From Metaphire vulgaris (Eukaryota > Annelida > Clitellata > Crassiclitellata > Megascolecidae), in NCBI GenBank assembly GCA_018105865.1, contig CM030832.1, positions 17,106,019 through 17,170,018 of the forward strand: a stretch of DNA of 64,000 nucleotides, read 5' to 3'. The notes beneath the pieces were generated by a model, which made no database searches, had not been told where the DNA came from, and saw only the letters and a program-made list of their open reading frames with translations. The position numbers and the translations under genes were made by a program. Below are positions 1-12,718 of this stretch, piece after piece. Position 1 is the first letter of the stretch. The number at the start of each line of letters is the position of its first letter.

Positions 1-58
1 ATGGGCTCAGAGAAAGCAATGGCAAACTACTCAAGATCAATGGCAATCTTTCCAAACA

Positions 59-60
<2 letters not shown>

Positions 61-128
<68 letters not shown>
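61..128. repeat. (CA)n microsatellite
   Basis: About 34 uninterrupted CA units near the left edge of the window. No gene is visible in the flanking bases 1-275. Confidence 0.97.
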
Positions 129-133
<5 letters not shown>

Positions 134-275
134 CTTACACAACCTCTGCAAATCGATATCAGAAGTAGGCTACTGCATTTGTTTCACTTAACTTTGCAGG
201 TCTGAATAATGCCAGGCACTTTCTTCAGTTTTCCTTCCAACCTTTTGGTGCTTGTCATTTGCCAATATAGATTGG

Positions 276-1010
276 CTCATCATCATCATGTGTCATCTTC
301 ATGTCTGAAGGTTGACGGTCATGAGTTGTCTCCACTTCGTTCTGTCTTCAGCAATCCTTTTTAGTCTTCCATAGTTCTTTTCCTGTATGTGTTCCTTAAC
401 GTCGTCCAGCCAGTCTCTGCTAGGTCTTCCTCTGGCCCTGTTTCCCTCATATCTGCCCTCTAATAGGACTTTTGCTTGTTCTGTGCTTGAACCATGCATT
501 ATGTGTCCAGCATACTGTGTTTTCCTGTTTATAATTTCTGTCAAGAGTTGTTTCTTTTCTCCAATTTTCTTCAGTACCTCTTCATTTGTTATTCTCTCTT
601 GCCAGCTAATTTTCAAGATTCTTCTGAAGCACCACATTTCAAAGGCCTATATTTTATTTTTCAACTGCTTTGTTAGAGTCCAGCATTCGCAGGAGAATGT
701 GATTACCGAGTATACATAGCATCTCAGCATTCGTAGGTTTAGTGTTAGGTCTAGGTTTCTTCTTAGTAATTCTTTCTGCTTCCAAAAGGCTTCTTTGGCC
801 ATAGCAATTCTGGCATTTATATCTCTTGTACAATGTACATCTTCCATTTTCTGTTATGAAACTTCCCAGATATTTGTATTCCTGTACTTGTTCCAGCTTA
901 ATGTTATCAATTGAGATGTTGTGTTTCTCATTTTTGTGTTTGCTTACTATCATCGTTCTTGTTTTCTTTCTGTTAACTTCCATCCCGTATTCTTTGCTTT
1001 TGTTTTTGCT
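276..1010 (-). mobile_element. 5'-truncated RTE-like LINE, C-terminal part of reverse transcriptase
   Basis: Read on the minus strand, two overlapping frames give the end of a non-LTR retrotransposon ORF. The upstream frame (654-983) has the YLGSFITENGRC block that follows the polymerase domain. It then shifts frame into INARIAMAKEAFW, a WTLTK block, and a last frame (299-637) with RRILKISW, TNEEVLKKI, GHIMHGSS and GRPSRDWLDDV, which ends in a stop at 299. A short ATG-rich tail (277-294) follows, as in the related copy at 34116-35486. The polymerase core is absent and the frame is broken, so this is a dead copy. Confidence 0.85.
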
Positions 1011-1035
1011 TTTTAGACTGGCTAGTGGCTACATA

Positions 1036-1065
1036 TATATAATATACACAGTACATGTATAATTG

Positions 1066-1096
<31 letters not shown>

Positions 1097-1135
1097 TATA
1101 TATAATATACATGCCAATATATACAGGCTACATAT
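1036..1135. repeat. AT-rich simple repeat
   Basis: Imperfect (TA)n tract with ATATACAGGCTACATATATG interruptions, directly 5' of the LINE remnant. Confidence 0.85.
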
Positions 1136-1287
1136 ATGTAATGTAATAGTTTTTATATAGTGCCTCTTCAGGCTTAATTAAAAGTCACTCAGATGTGCTC
1201 CTGCTGTGGTTTACAGTAGACATAGCAAAGCCAAAGTCAGAAGCACTGCTGACAGCGCTGACACCTCTGCAGATCAGAAGATGATCT

Positions 1288-2113
1288 TTAACCGCTTACC
1301 CGCCCCGTGCTGGAAAAATCCGGCATACTGAGATAATTGCTCATGCCATAGCGCCAGACTTTTCCGGCATTTTCCTATTGACGCTTGGCAATCGTCGGCA
1401 TACGGAATTATTATTCCTTGGCATGAACAATAAAGAGTCGCCCGGTTGATAACTTTTGACAATTTTAGGCGTAATTTTGGTTGAAATAGGGGGGGCAGAC
1501 GAAAATTCTATCCCCAGCGCTTGCAATGGATGGCAGCCAATGGTGAACTGCCACATCTCTATCCCTTTTCTAAGCAGAGTGGGTTCAAAGTTGATGTAAA
1601 TAACATCAATGTACCGGTAACACAATTCTATGACATGTCTCACCAGACTTGGTTAGGCATTTTGTTTTATCAGACAAACTTGTATGCAACATAGTTTATT
1701 CAGAGAACTCATCTAGTGCCAACTTCCCGAGTTCATGCATGGGTTGAGACAGACCAAAGTGAAATAAGAAATTTATACTTTTTTATAGGTTTGATGATGT
1801 TGATGGGAATAATTTGTAAACCAACACTAGAAATGTATTGCCTTATTTTGATAAGGTTTGAAAATTTGCAATAAGCATTCGTATCAAAGCTTCCAAACGA
1901 TTTTAGAAATCCTACAGAAAATTGGAAGTTATTACATGTATTTAATACTTTTATTGCTTTTAATGCTTTTTATGTTTCTTAATAATGTTTATTAGTTTTA
2001 TAGCATCTACAAACTTTCAGGCCAGTAAATGAAATAAAAAATAAATGATAACAATTTCATGATATTTGTATGTGGCGCCATGATTTTTTTATCTCTGGCA
2101 GCAAAGTGGTTAA
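1288..2113. mobile_element. Possible piggyBac-like non-autonomous element
   Basis: A TTAA at 1288-1291 is followed by CCGCTTACCCGCC. At the other end, GGCAGCAAAGTGG runs into TTAA at 2110-2113. The ends therefore read TTAACC(G/A)CTT inward on both strands, the layout of piggyBac elements (TTAA target, CCC/CCN ends). The inverted ends match only over a few bases and no transposase frame is seen, so this is tentative. Confidence 0.35.
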
Positions 2114-3596
2114 AATCCACTATGGTGGTAAAAAGGAGTTCACTACTGTGACAAAATCACGAAATCAGTGCATTACTGAGAAAGCGGCCTTCTGCAGGAT
2201 ATTTTTCCAACACAGAGATGCCAGTGGAGGACAGAAGGCGTTGATGGTCCACGTGAATTGCAATGGTAGACGGAATTCAAGATGTGGAAAAATCTGGCAT
2301 TGAATTCCTATTAAGGCAGTCCTCTGTGAAAATAGTCCATCCCCGAGTAGGCTCCTGTCGCTGAACTCATCAGATCTGATGGAGATGGAAAATTCCAGTG
2401 AAGACTGGAGCAACAGTCAATCAAATCATACAATTGTTAAGAACGGCGACATTCTAGACAAGCAAACAAGCACTGACAATGACAGCCATCATGGCGAACT
2501 TGATGATAATAACCAACTGAAAATGTCCAGAACAATCAAAACAATACAGAGGACAGAGTAAGCTCCTTGAAAACTGATGAGCAAGAACTCAGTCCTCTCA
2601 TTTGGCACAAAAACCAAGTACAGAATGTCAAAAACTGGCAAGAACAGCGACAAAATCCACACACACACGCTGGTAAACAGAAGTCTACTGGAAACGTCTA
2701 ATGTATTTGACTCTAGCTGAAATAAGCCTATTTGGCCACCCTTTCATGATCAAAGTCAACATTGCTCTGGCATCAATGTAGTGCATGGCAGCAACATAAA
2801 GTTTTCCCACAAATTATGGTCTTAAGTCGACTTAAGGTCGGGTAACACATCCGTTCTGATCCCAAACGTTTCAATCAATAGGTACCCTTTGCGGTAACAG
2901 GATGCCTACCATCGATCCAAAAATGTCTGCCAATCAGATTGAAATAAGGAAAAAACTAATCTAGTGACATTTCATGCATTTTAATGTAACCATTCTGTGA
3001 ATTCCAGCTACTCAGCTGCTAGTAAACTAGTTAATAAGACACCAATCATATTTAAAATGCTATGATACATAACATTAATGCTCAACAAGAAGACCAAATT
3101 GAGTAGTCTTAAGTGGTACAAGAGAATCGACTCAGAGCCTAACAAATGAGTTCCTATTTGACATCAAAGAAAACATAAAAAACCGATAACTTTCAGTCAG
3201 TAGATAACAAAAACAAGCAAAAAGATAAAACTTAATACAATCCAAGCAACCAAATGACTGCACATTAATTTATAACAATAAAAGCTGTTGGAAAGCTGAA
3301 ATTCACCTGGCTCTCGAAAAGCAATCCATGCTTTGCTTCCTTTTTGTCTAAACAAATAAAACATGTTTTGCTCAGGCACAGCTACAAATATCAATTGGTT
3401 GATTGCATGAAACATACACATAAATTCAATAAAAATTAAGACGTTCTCCCTTAAATATAATATTAGGTTCAATTGGTTCTTGGTTATTCAACACTATTAT
3501 TAAGATAATCATAATTTCTATTTCACTATTCAATTTCTATTGCCTGTGTTCTGCTCAAACTGATATTTCTTCAGTAAATTTCAATCAGTTGTATCA
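2114..3596. other. Intergenic stretch with no recognisable gene
   Basis: AT-rich. The small ORFs at 2165-2561 and 3197-3472 resemble no family I know and show no exon-like splice pattern. I see no clear repeat boundaries here. Confidence 0.5.
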
Positions 3597-4242
3597 GTCA
3601 AATATAAGCAATTGAGACCTGGACCTATCAATACTTATGATGATAAGAAGCTGTCAGCTTGCTCACAAAAGTAAGATTACATGATTTTAATCTGGGCTGC
3701 ATTTGAACCAGAAGAAATTCTCTTTAGAAACCTCATTTACTTTAATATTAATTAAATTGAATGTTCAATTTAAAATGTCATCGTGTGTTTATTGCTTATT
3801 TAGACTTTGAACTGCATGCACTATTAACTTTGACATTACTGTGATTGGCTTGCTGATACATGCTCTGTTTCTTTCCTGTTAACTTGATAACATAATTGTA
3901 ACTTTCGATAAATCCACTGTGTAGCACACTAAATCACTTAAAAATCCATTTATAATTATTAAGTAAAATCTGGTGAATTTTTATAGTGCTTTAGAATGTA
4001 GTACAGTAGCAGCTGCTTATTCTTAAGTCTTTCTTGAAATAGCCATAGACATTAGACAAGGTGAATAATGTCAGCCAGGCAAAGGTCAGTGTCTCCATGA
4101 TGCAGCGGAGCGGGTTATAGCTACAGAGGAATTAACTTTTGGAATAGGAAGGTTTTAAGTTTAGACGTAAAGGTTTGAGGAGATAATGAAGGAATTAAAG
4201 GAAATGAGGGTTCGGAACTTGCTGTCTGACCATGTCATAGAG

Positions 4243-4586
4243 CAGCGGTTCTCAACCTTTATAATGCCGCGACCCTTTTAATTCAATTACCCATGATGCG
4301 GCGACCCCCCAACGGTTAAATTAATTTCGTCCACAATGTAAACTGCTAAAAATAATAATGCTACGACAATAAAAATGTTCGAAATCGTTATTATTTAATT
4401 GTCTCCATGTCTATCCTCGAATGACAATTATAGTAAAACAACTAGTACGTCGTAACTACCACTGAGGAAGTTTTGTACAATAACAAGACAAGAGACAATC
4501 CCATCTTTCTGATGGTCTCGGGCGACCCCTGGCAAATCGTCATTCGACCCCCTTGGGGGTCGCAACCCACAGGTTGAGAACCGCTG
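4243..4586. mobile_element. hAT MITE (copy A)
   Basis: Ends are CAGCGGTTCTCAACCT and its inverse AGGTTGAGAACCGCTG. Flanks TCATAGAG and TCACAGAG are an 8-bp TSD matching at 7 of 8 bases. The length is 344 bp and it is non-coding. It interrupts a LINE 3' tail. Confidence 0.93.
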
Positions 4587-4787
4587 TCACAGAGGGAAGC
4601 TGGAATTGAGTCCCGAAGTTCTGGTGCGGCATATGAGAAAATGTGGTTGCAGATTTTGAGATGACTGATTTAACAGTGAGATGAGATGATGACCGTGTAG
4701 GTCCAAGAGAATGAAGCGTTAAGAGTTTTCACAGGTAGACCGGTTTTGATGAAGTGAACTGTATGTAATCGTTATCTTGTACTGAAT

Positions 4788-5182
4788 AGGGCTGTCCATT
4801 AATTACGTCAACAATTTAGGGGGAGGGGTTTGAAAAAGTTTGACAGTTGCTGACAGAGGGGAGAGAAGGTCAAGAGAAGTTGGCGTCAACAATTTTTTTA
4901 CAAATAATCAAAAATAGGAAATTCCATGGAATACTACTTACTACAATGGGAAAAAATCATGGCAAAAGGTCATCACCACCACATTTTTTGATGAGCAAAA
5001 CAGGGAAAAATGGTCATCGCCACAAAAATAATAACCTTGTGTTAAGGGGACTTTTCATTGATCTTTGGGGGGTCAAAAGTTTTTGACGTAATTATGGGGG
5101 GTAAGTGAAAGTTGAGTTGTTGACAAGGAGGAGGGGGTCAAAAATTGCCCAAAAATTGTTGACATAATTAATGGACAGCCCC
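4788..5182. mobile_element. Harbinger-like MITE (GGGCTGTCCATTAATTACGT family), copy A
   Basis: Terminal inverted repeats start AGGGCTGTCCATTAATTACG and end TTAATGGACAGCCCC, flanked by a 3-bp AAT. Other copies at 7186, 43937, 44369 and 55757 are flanked by AAT or TAA, fitting PIF/Harbinger target use. Non-coding. Confidence 0.88.
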
Positions 5183-5576
5183 AATGTGTTCGGATATTTT
5201 ATGCCTGTGCAGTGATTTCAGTATAGGCGAGATATGGCAGAACTTTAACGATTTAGTTAAGCTCGGACTGGTACGTTTTGGAATTGACTGCCATTTAGTG
5301 ATGCAGGTTTTTGGAAGATAAGTAGGCCCGTTTTAAGATAAGTAGGCCCTATTACTGTTTTGATGATTCGACAGTTTCAATTGAACATTTACGGATTGCC
5401 ATAAAACACACAATATCGAAAGTAGATAGTCAGAAATATCAAATTGCCTATTTCTGGTCAAAATATGCTTCAAATATTATCTTAGGACAAACCGTAAAAC
5501 ATGATCCCAGTCGCACTGAACGATAATGCGTCCACTCGTCAACGCCATGTTTCTCTCCTGTTTCAAGCCAACGACT

Positions 5577-5760
5577 ACATAAAGTAAAGTAAAATCTCGT
5601 TGATTTCTATAGCGCCTCGTAGGCACAGCAGTAGCTGCTTATTCTTAGGCGCTCAGCCTTTCTTAAAATAGCTATAGGAAAGGTATGGGATCAGCCAGGC
5701 AATAGTCAATATCCGAAGAGCAGTGAGGCTAGGTTGTTACAGCTATGGAGGAAAGGAAAT
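5577..5760 (-). mobile_element. CR1/L2-like LINE 3' tail
   Basis: On the minus strand it ends ...TATAGAAATCAACGAGATT-TTACTTTAC, the shared 3' end of a LINE family also seen at 7975, 17885, 22020 and 41885. It is the 3' untranslated end only. Confidence 0.7.
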
Positions 5761-5770
5761 ACATATTGTA

Positions 5771-5998
5771 ACGAAATTGTAGATATGATTATATTAGTTT
5801 AAAAGCATAAGGGTAAGTAGTATGTTTAAGTACTCACTAGGAGGCGCTTATGGTAGCTTAAGTAAAGGAATAAAGAGTATGTCGATAATAATAATATTAA
5901 GGACCTTTTAGTAATAATAATCGTATGATAAATAAGTAAAAGAGCCTAGAAAGATTGTGTGTAGAGTTATAAGTAGAAGGCTTTAGTTAGTGGGAAGT
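5771..5998. other. Unique spacer between the two tandem copies
   Basis: About 228 AT-rich bases that are not duplicated. No gene or repeat ends are visible. Confidence 0.6.
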
Positions 5999-6643
5999 AG
6001 TCAAATATAAGACCTGGACCTGGATCTATCAATACTTATGATGATAAGAAGCTGTCAGCTTGCTCACAAAAGTAAGATTACATGATTTTAATCTGGGCTG
6101 CATTTGAACCAGAAGAAATTCTCTTTAGAAACCTCATTTACTTTAATATTAATTAAATTGAATGTTCAATTTAAAATGTTATCGTGTGTTTATTGCTTAT
6201 TTAGACTTTGAACTGCATGCACTATTAACTTTGACATTACTGTGATTGGCTTGCTGATACATGCTCTGTTTCTTTCCTGTTAACTTGATAACATAATTGT
6301 AACTTTCGATAAATCCACTGTGTAGCACACTAAATCACTTAAAAATCCATTTATAATTATTAAGTAAAATCTGGTGAATTTTTATAGTGCTTTAGAATGT
6401 AGTATAGTAGCAGCTGCTTATTCTTAAGTCTTTCTTGAAATAGCCATAGACATTAGACAAGGTGAATAATGTCAGCCAGGCAAAGGTCAGTGTCTCCATG
6501 ATGCAGCGGAGCGGGTTATAGCTACAGAGGAATTAACTTTTGGAATAGGAAGGTTTTAAGTTTAGACATAAAGGTTTGAGGAGATAATGAAGGAATTAAA
6601 GGAAATGAGGGTTCGGAACTTGCTGTCTGACCATGTCATAGAG

Positions 6644-6987
6644 CAGCGGTTCTCAACCTTTATAATGCCGCGACCCTTTTAATTCAATTACCCATGATGC
6701 GGCGACCCCCCAACGGTTAAATTAATTTCGTCCACAATGTAAACTGCTAAAAATAATAATGCTACGACAATAAAAATGTTCGAAATCGTTATTATTTAAT
6801 TGTCTCCATGTCTATCCTCGAATGACAATTATAGTAAAACAACTAGTACGTCGTAACTACCACTGAGGAAGTTTTGTACAATAACAAGACAAGAGACAAT
6901 CCCATCTTTCTGATGGTCTCGGGCGACCCCTGGCAAATCGTCATTCGACCCCCTTGGGGGTCGCAACCCACAGGTTGAGAACCGCTG
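6644..6987. mobile_element. hAT MITE (copy B)
   Basis: Same 344-bp element, ends and TSD as 4243-4586, duplicated with the block rather than inserted independently. Confidence 0.93.
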
Positions 6988-7185
6988 TCACAGAGGGAAG
7001 CTGGAATTGAGTCCCGAAGTTCTGGTGCGGCATATGAGAAAATGTGGTTGCAGATTTTGAGATGACTGATTTAACGGTGAGATGAGATGATGACCGTGTA
7101 GGTCCAAGAGAATGAAGCGTTAGTTTTCACAGGTAGACCGGTTTTGATGAAGTGAACTGCATGTAATCGTTATCTTGTACTGAAT

Positions 7186-7596
7186 AGGGCTGTCCATTAA
7201 TTACGTCAACAATTTAGGGGGAGGGGTTTGAAAAAGTGTGACAGTTGCTGACAGAGGGGAGAGAAGGTCAAGAGAAGTTGACGTCAACAATTTCACTTTT
7301 TACAAATAATCAAAAAATAGGAAATTCCATGGAATACTACTTACTACAATGGAAAAAATCATGGCAAAACGGTCATCACCACCACATTTTGACACTTGAT
7401 GAGCAAAACAGGGAAAAATGGTCATCGCCACAAAAATAATAACCTTGTTATTGGGACCTGTCATTGATCTTTGGGGGGGGTCAAAAGTTTTTGACGTAAT
7501 TATGGGTGGGGGGTAAGTGAAAGTTGACAGTTGTTGACAAGGGGGAGGGGGTCAAAAATTGCCCAAAAATTGTTGACATAATTAATGGACAGACCC
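7186..7596. mobile_element. Harbinger-like MITE, copy B
   Basis: Counterpart of 4788-5182, with the same AAT flanks. It is slightly longer because copy A has short internal deletions. Confidence 0.88.
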
Positions 7597-7974
7597 AATG
7601 TGTTCGGATATTTTATGCCTGTGCAGCGATTTCAGTATAGGCGAGATATGGTAGAACTTTAACGATTTAGTTAAGCTCGGACTGGTACGTTTTGAATTGA
7701 TTGCCATTTAGTGATGCAGGTTTTTGGAAGATAAGTAGGCCCTATTACTGTTTTGATGATTCGACAGTTTCAATTGAACATTTACGGATTGCCATAAAAC
7801 ACACAATATCGAAAGTAGATAGTCAGAAATATCAAATTGCCTATTTCTGGTCAAAATATGCTTCAAATATTATCTTAGGACAAACCGTAACACATGATCC
7901 CAGTCGCACTGAACGATAATGCGTCCACTCGTCAACGCCATGTTTCTCTCCTGTTTCAAGCCAACGACTACATA

Positions 7975-8160
7975 AAGTAAAGTAAAGTAAAATCTCGTTG
8001 ATTTCTATAGCGTCTTGTGCAGCACAACAGTAGCTGCTTATTCTTAGGCGCTCAGCCTCTCTTAAAATAGCTATAGGAAAGGTATGGGATCAGCCAGGCA
8101 ATAGTCAATATCCGAAGGGCAGTGAGGCTAGGTTGTTACAGCTATGGAGGAAAGGAAATA
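7975..8160 (-). mobile_element. CR1/L2-like LINE 3' tail (copy B)
   Basis: Counterpart of 5577-5760, with an extra AAAGT unit at its 3' end. Confidence 0.7.
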
Positions 8161-8172
8161 CATATTGTATAT

Positions 8173-8598
8173 TAGTGCTGTTACGTTTAACCGCACCGAA
8201 CCGAAACCGCGGTTTTTCGGTTTAATTAAACGAACCGAACCGAAACCGCGGTTTTGACCATGAAATTTCAACGGTTATTTTTCGTAGAGAATAGAAAATA
8301 CAATGCATGATTATGAGCGACTTTAAGTCACCTTATCTTCTCAGTTAATGCAATTACCAATAATTGCTACATAAAAGTAAATCTACATAAAATGTAGGCC
8401 TACATCACTTTCTCATAGGCAGTGCTGCTGATTCATCATATACATGACACAAAAAGACGTTCTCTCTATTTTTAACGCTTAAAAGCTATGCATTCTAGTG
8501 ATGTTAAAAAACCGAACTGAACCCAAACCGCAGTTTTTCGGTTAAAACCGAATCAAAACTGACCGAGATTGCATGAGGTGAAACCGTAACAGCTCTAC
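8173..8598. mobile_element. hAT element, TAGTGCTGTTACG family
   Basis: Begins TAGTGCTGTTACG and ends CGTAACAGCTCTA. Flanks TTGTATAT and CTGTATAT are an 8-bp TSD (7 of 8). Subterminal repeats of CCGAACCGAAACCGCGG lie at both ends. A larger relative occupies 44860-47882 and a fragment lies at 39322-39525. Confidence 0.9.
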
Positions 8599-8675
8599 TG
8601 TATATTCATATCATTCGTGAGGAATCTGAAGAGATTACATATATTCATATCATTTGTGAGGAATCTGAAGATCCT
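8599..8675. repeat. Short tandem duplication
   Basis: Two ~33-bp copies of a unit beginning TATATTCATATCATT and ending GAGGAATCTGAAGA, next to the hAT insertion. Confidence 0.85.
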
Positions 8676-8693
8676 TCTCAGCCCAGTGGTTCT

Positions 8694-9010
8694 CAAACTG
8701 GGGTCCGCAGTCCTCTAGGGGATCGCCAATCAGTTTCAGGGGGACCGTGAAGGGATTACTTTCTCAAGACATCTCACCAACACCTCAGAACACAAAACAA
8801 ACAGATGACTCTAAGAGTTCTCATTACATTTGACTCAAAATTTGATGATTAAGATTTGCAATTATCTTGTCAAATAATTGATAGACAAAACAGGTAGCCT
8901 ATATCTATATGTTGATTGAAGTTAGTCCAAATTTTATAAGTTCTGCGAGTAATAAAAAAAATTCTAAGGGACTGCGATGCAAGAAATCCTAGAAAGTTTG
9001 AGAACTACTG
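8694..9010. mobile_element. hAT MITE (CAGTGGTTCTCAAACTGG family)
   Basis: Ends are CAGTGGTTCTCAAACT and AGTTTGAGAACTACTG. The flanks match imperfectly (TTCTCAGC / TTCTCAAC). Length 317 bp, non-coding. Confidence 0.8.
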
Positions 9011-12000
9011 TTCTCAACCACTGGGCATTTATTTGTAAACAGGTGCGACATATCAAACACTAGTGACTGATTATGCTGGTAACAGTAAAATGTCAGATTC
9101 ATAAAAATGAAAAATTGAAGGCATTGACTCTTTCTGGTGGAATTTCCTTCATAGTCGATTTCTCCATAATGCTGACAAGAGTCACTTAAATGTAATATCT
9201 TGTCAATCTCTTTGTCAAGTCTGCTCTTGCCAGTCAAATGCCTATGTGCTGGCTTTTTCTACAGCACATTTCATCATGACATCCTTTCTGTTCTGTCATC
9301 AACCAGTTGTTATACATGTTTTTATGGTATTTGTGGTATGGCTGCTTTGTCATGTATTTAATATAACGATCCTTTTTGCTAGATAGCTACAAATCAACTT
9401 AACTGCCTATTGCCATTAACATCACAAAGCACACTGAAACTTGGACATATTTCACAAACTTTTTCAACTTCAACTCATGGAAAATGACCAGTTTGTTATG
9501 AAAATTGAAGTCAATTTTGATAAACTTTGGGACTTGGACAATAGTCATTTTATACTGTATTCATAACTTCACATTCCATAATTTTATAGTCTTTAAACTC
9601 TACTACAGAAAATGATTAAATTTATGTCAGACAGACAGCAAATGCCTATGCAGAAATATGACTGTATCTCCCATATTTGATTCACAGAAAAAAGCCCAAG
9701 GTTGAAGTTTCACCATCACTGAAAAAAGGGAATTGGCCATCAAAGCAAAGTGCACAAAAGATACAGTAATCTGATACAATACAAAATGCATTGCTGCTTG
9801 AAATCCATTTATTATAATTTTATAATTATACAACAAAACTAGAAGTGTTTTACATTTTATGCTACAATATCTCATCATCTACATTACATGCGGTTTTACT
9901 TGCACTTGTACAAACTCTAAAACACATCTCTATGCATTGCAGAAATTTTATGGTACAAAACAAACAGTTCATAAAACAAATTCTGCAAAGTAGTATTGAA
10001 CAAAGCATAAAATTTTTGTTAGTTCCCAGTAACAAGTTGTTTAGTTAAATTAACAAATTACATCAGAAATCAAGTTTTGAGTAACCAACATCACAAATAA
10101 ATAAATTAAACAAAGCAAGTTTAAGATTAAAATATATTAAGATCAATCACTGCGCATTATATATCACAAAACAAAAGCCCAAGCATACACACATTATCAT
10201 TTCAGCAATTAAAAATATATCACAATTATTTATTTAAAAATAAACTGGAAAAAGTAAACTGCACCGTGATGCTTATGATGATACCGAGAGGGTGATGATG
10301 ACAAGCATGATACATTATTAATATGACCCTATTGTTGCCACCAGCCACACCATGTTAATGAAGAGCAATGAAGAGTGCCTAAGGGTCCATCCGTATAGTA
10401 CGTACTCACTGAGGGGAGGGTCAGATTTAAAAGATTTTGCTTACACACACTGTGCAAACAGGGAAGGAAGAAGTTGAAAATATGCCTTTTTTTAGCATAT
10501 GAACTATATAGATGAGACCTAACCACATGCCAACTAGGGAAAGAAAATGACTTCTTATCAGCTAAACAAATCAAACAAAATGAAACTCACAGGGCCCTTC
10601 AATTTCTACAAAAATGGATTCAGTTTTAATCTTTATGTTACCAGTGATGCATACCGTGAACACAATGTTTTCAGCATTTAAAATGTGTGTCAATTTCTTT
10701 GGGACATATATCAATTTTTTTGTAAAATTTTAGAATGCCAGAGGAAATTAGAACTTGCATCAGTGAAATGTCCAAAATCTTATAAAATCATGGATAAAAG
10801 ATTGGCTGTTAAATCTGGCAACAGACTCTTCTTATTACAATGCTGGAAACTGCAGTTTGAAGAAGTTTCCATAACAAAATGTAGACTGTCTCGTCAAGTG
10901 TACAAATTATAAGCATATGGGAATGTCCACAAAATCAGAATATACAGGCCAGTGAATACCCGTAAACTGTAGTTAATTTCAGGCTGTGACAAACTATAAC
11001 AAAACAGAGTACAGAGAACAAATTGGTTTCCAATGCCATTTTAAACTGCAAAATACCCGAAAGACATGATGCAAAAACAATGTATATGGGTCTGAACACT
11101 AGTCAATGTAGTCATCTTGCTAAACGGTGAATATTTTAAAATGTGCAGCAGCAGAAGCATCCCATTTTCATGAGACCTCCAGTAAAGCAAGTCAGTGTCA
11201 CAGGTGGGCAAACCTCCAACTGCATGAAATCTAAGATAGGCTCGTAATAAATGTAATGCTTGTTAAAAATCAATAAAAACATTAACAAATCCCAATCTGC
11301 TTGATTACTAACTGGTCTAATGTCAACTGTTGATATTGAAGAAAGCATGAACTCTTGACCAATGCATGAAAATATTCCGATGGCATTAATACAAGTCAAC
11401 AGCATTACATTTTTCTTTGATTATTATTAAAACAAACTAATCAAAACTAACTGCAGTATCTGTTAAAAATGACACAAGTTGCAACAGAGCAAACTCTAGC
11501 ATCCCGTTGTCAAAACTGCTGTCATCCAAATATTTAGTTTGACAAAAGAGAATCACATATGGTGACTGTGCATGTCAAACTTGGGAAATTATCATTACCA
11601 TCTTCAGCAAAAGCCAAACATGCTACACTAAATTCAAACATCCATTCCTCAGTTTTAACTATTTTTTGACACTGTCAAAAAATAAATATGACATTAGCAA
11701 CCTGGTCATCTGAGTCACTAACAAGGTAAATCTGATCTGTCTCCAGTAACAATAACAGTTCACTAAGCATATTCTAAGTTCAATTATTTATGTTCAATTC
11801 AATAAGCTGTACAGACTTATCAAATAGTGTATCGTTAGTAATTGGCCTACTTATTGCATAAACATCATAAAATGCTGCTGTCATTTTCAGTACCATTCAT
11901 CCATTGCAATGGCAAAGGTACACTTGAAAACTCTGTGTCCATGATACATAAAAATGTTTCTCTCTCTCTCTCATGTGCCATTTAAACAGAACATTCAGTC

Positions 12001-12718
12001 ACATGCTGCAATGTCTCTTACTCATGCTCTGCTAAAAAAAAACAAGATATTGCTGTGCTGAAACAGAGTAGAAAATAATCAGAACATGAGAAATTTCATG
12101 TTCAGCAAATCAATACAAATACACCGGTCAAAATTCGAAAGAGTCAGAGCGAGTTGGTGCCGTGATATTATATGTAAATGTAACTCTGAAGTGGGACTCA
12201 AAAATACCAACTTCCAGAAAACAAATCAAAGATGATTGATAAGGAGGCGTAGTAAATAATTAAAGCTGGAACAGGTTAAATGGTGAAAGTCTCGCCAATG
12301 GACTTCAACCTGCAAAGTGACACATGACATACAAGGCAGGTGTCCTTATTTCTTGGCCACTGTATCATCTGTCAGAATACAAAGGAATGCATGGTTTCTC
12401 ACTTAGAATACTGAACAAGCACAAGGTGATTGCATCTTACATTCAACACTGCAAAATAATTCTAATTCTGACATAGCTTTTACTCCAAAATAAAGACGGT
12501 CAATATTGACATTGGGCAGCATCTAAGATGCGTGACACGAGTATCGTAACATCAAAGATGGGCGATAAATGCTGAACTGGAGAAGCACAGTTGTAAGTTG
12601 CTGAGATCACTTAAAACCCATCCGATATATTTTGAGGAATGATAGCGAACTGTCAGTTGTGAATAAACTTTGAGTTGCATCGTCATGGTCGAACAAGATT
12701 CTATGGGGAAGTTTCAAC
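9011..12718 (-). other. Downstream region and probable long 3' UTR of the ZDHHC gene
   Basis: Nearly repeat-free AT-rich DNA without long ORFs, directly 3' of the ZDHHC stop codon. On the minus strand AATAAA occurs at 10229-10234 and 9808-9813, so a 3' UTR of about 2.5-2.9 kb is possible. The extent is inference; only the signals and the lack of repeats are seen. Confidence 0.45.

Larger units (their letters stand above)
3597..5770. repeat. Tandem segmental duplication, copy A
   Basis: About 2.17 kb, nearly identical to 5999-8170. It contains a minus-oriented LINE 3' tail (about 3955-4242 and 4587-4700) split by a hAT MITE (4243-4586), a Harbinger-like MITE (4788-5182) and another LINE 3' tail (about 5577-5760). 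Copy A has a local repeat GTAGGCCC(GTTTTAAGATAAGTAG) near 5324-5350 that copy B lacks. Confidence 0.93.
5999..8170. repeat. Tandem segmental duplication, copy B
   Basis: Same order of elements as copy A, with only scattered substitutions and short indels. It is followed at once by a hAT element (8173-8598) that copy A lacks. Confidence 0.93.
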
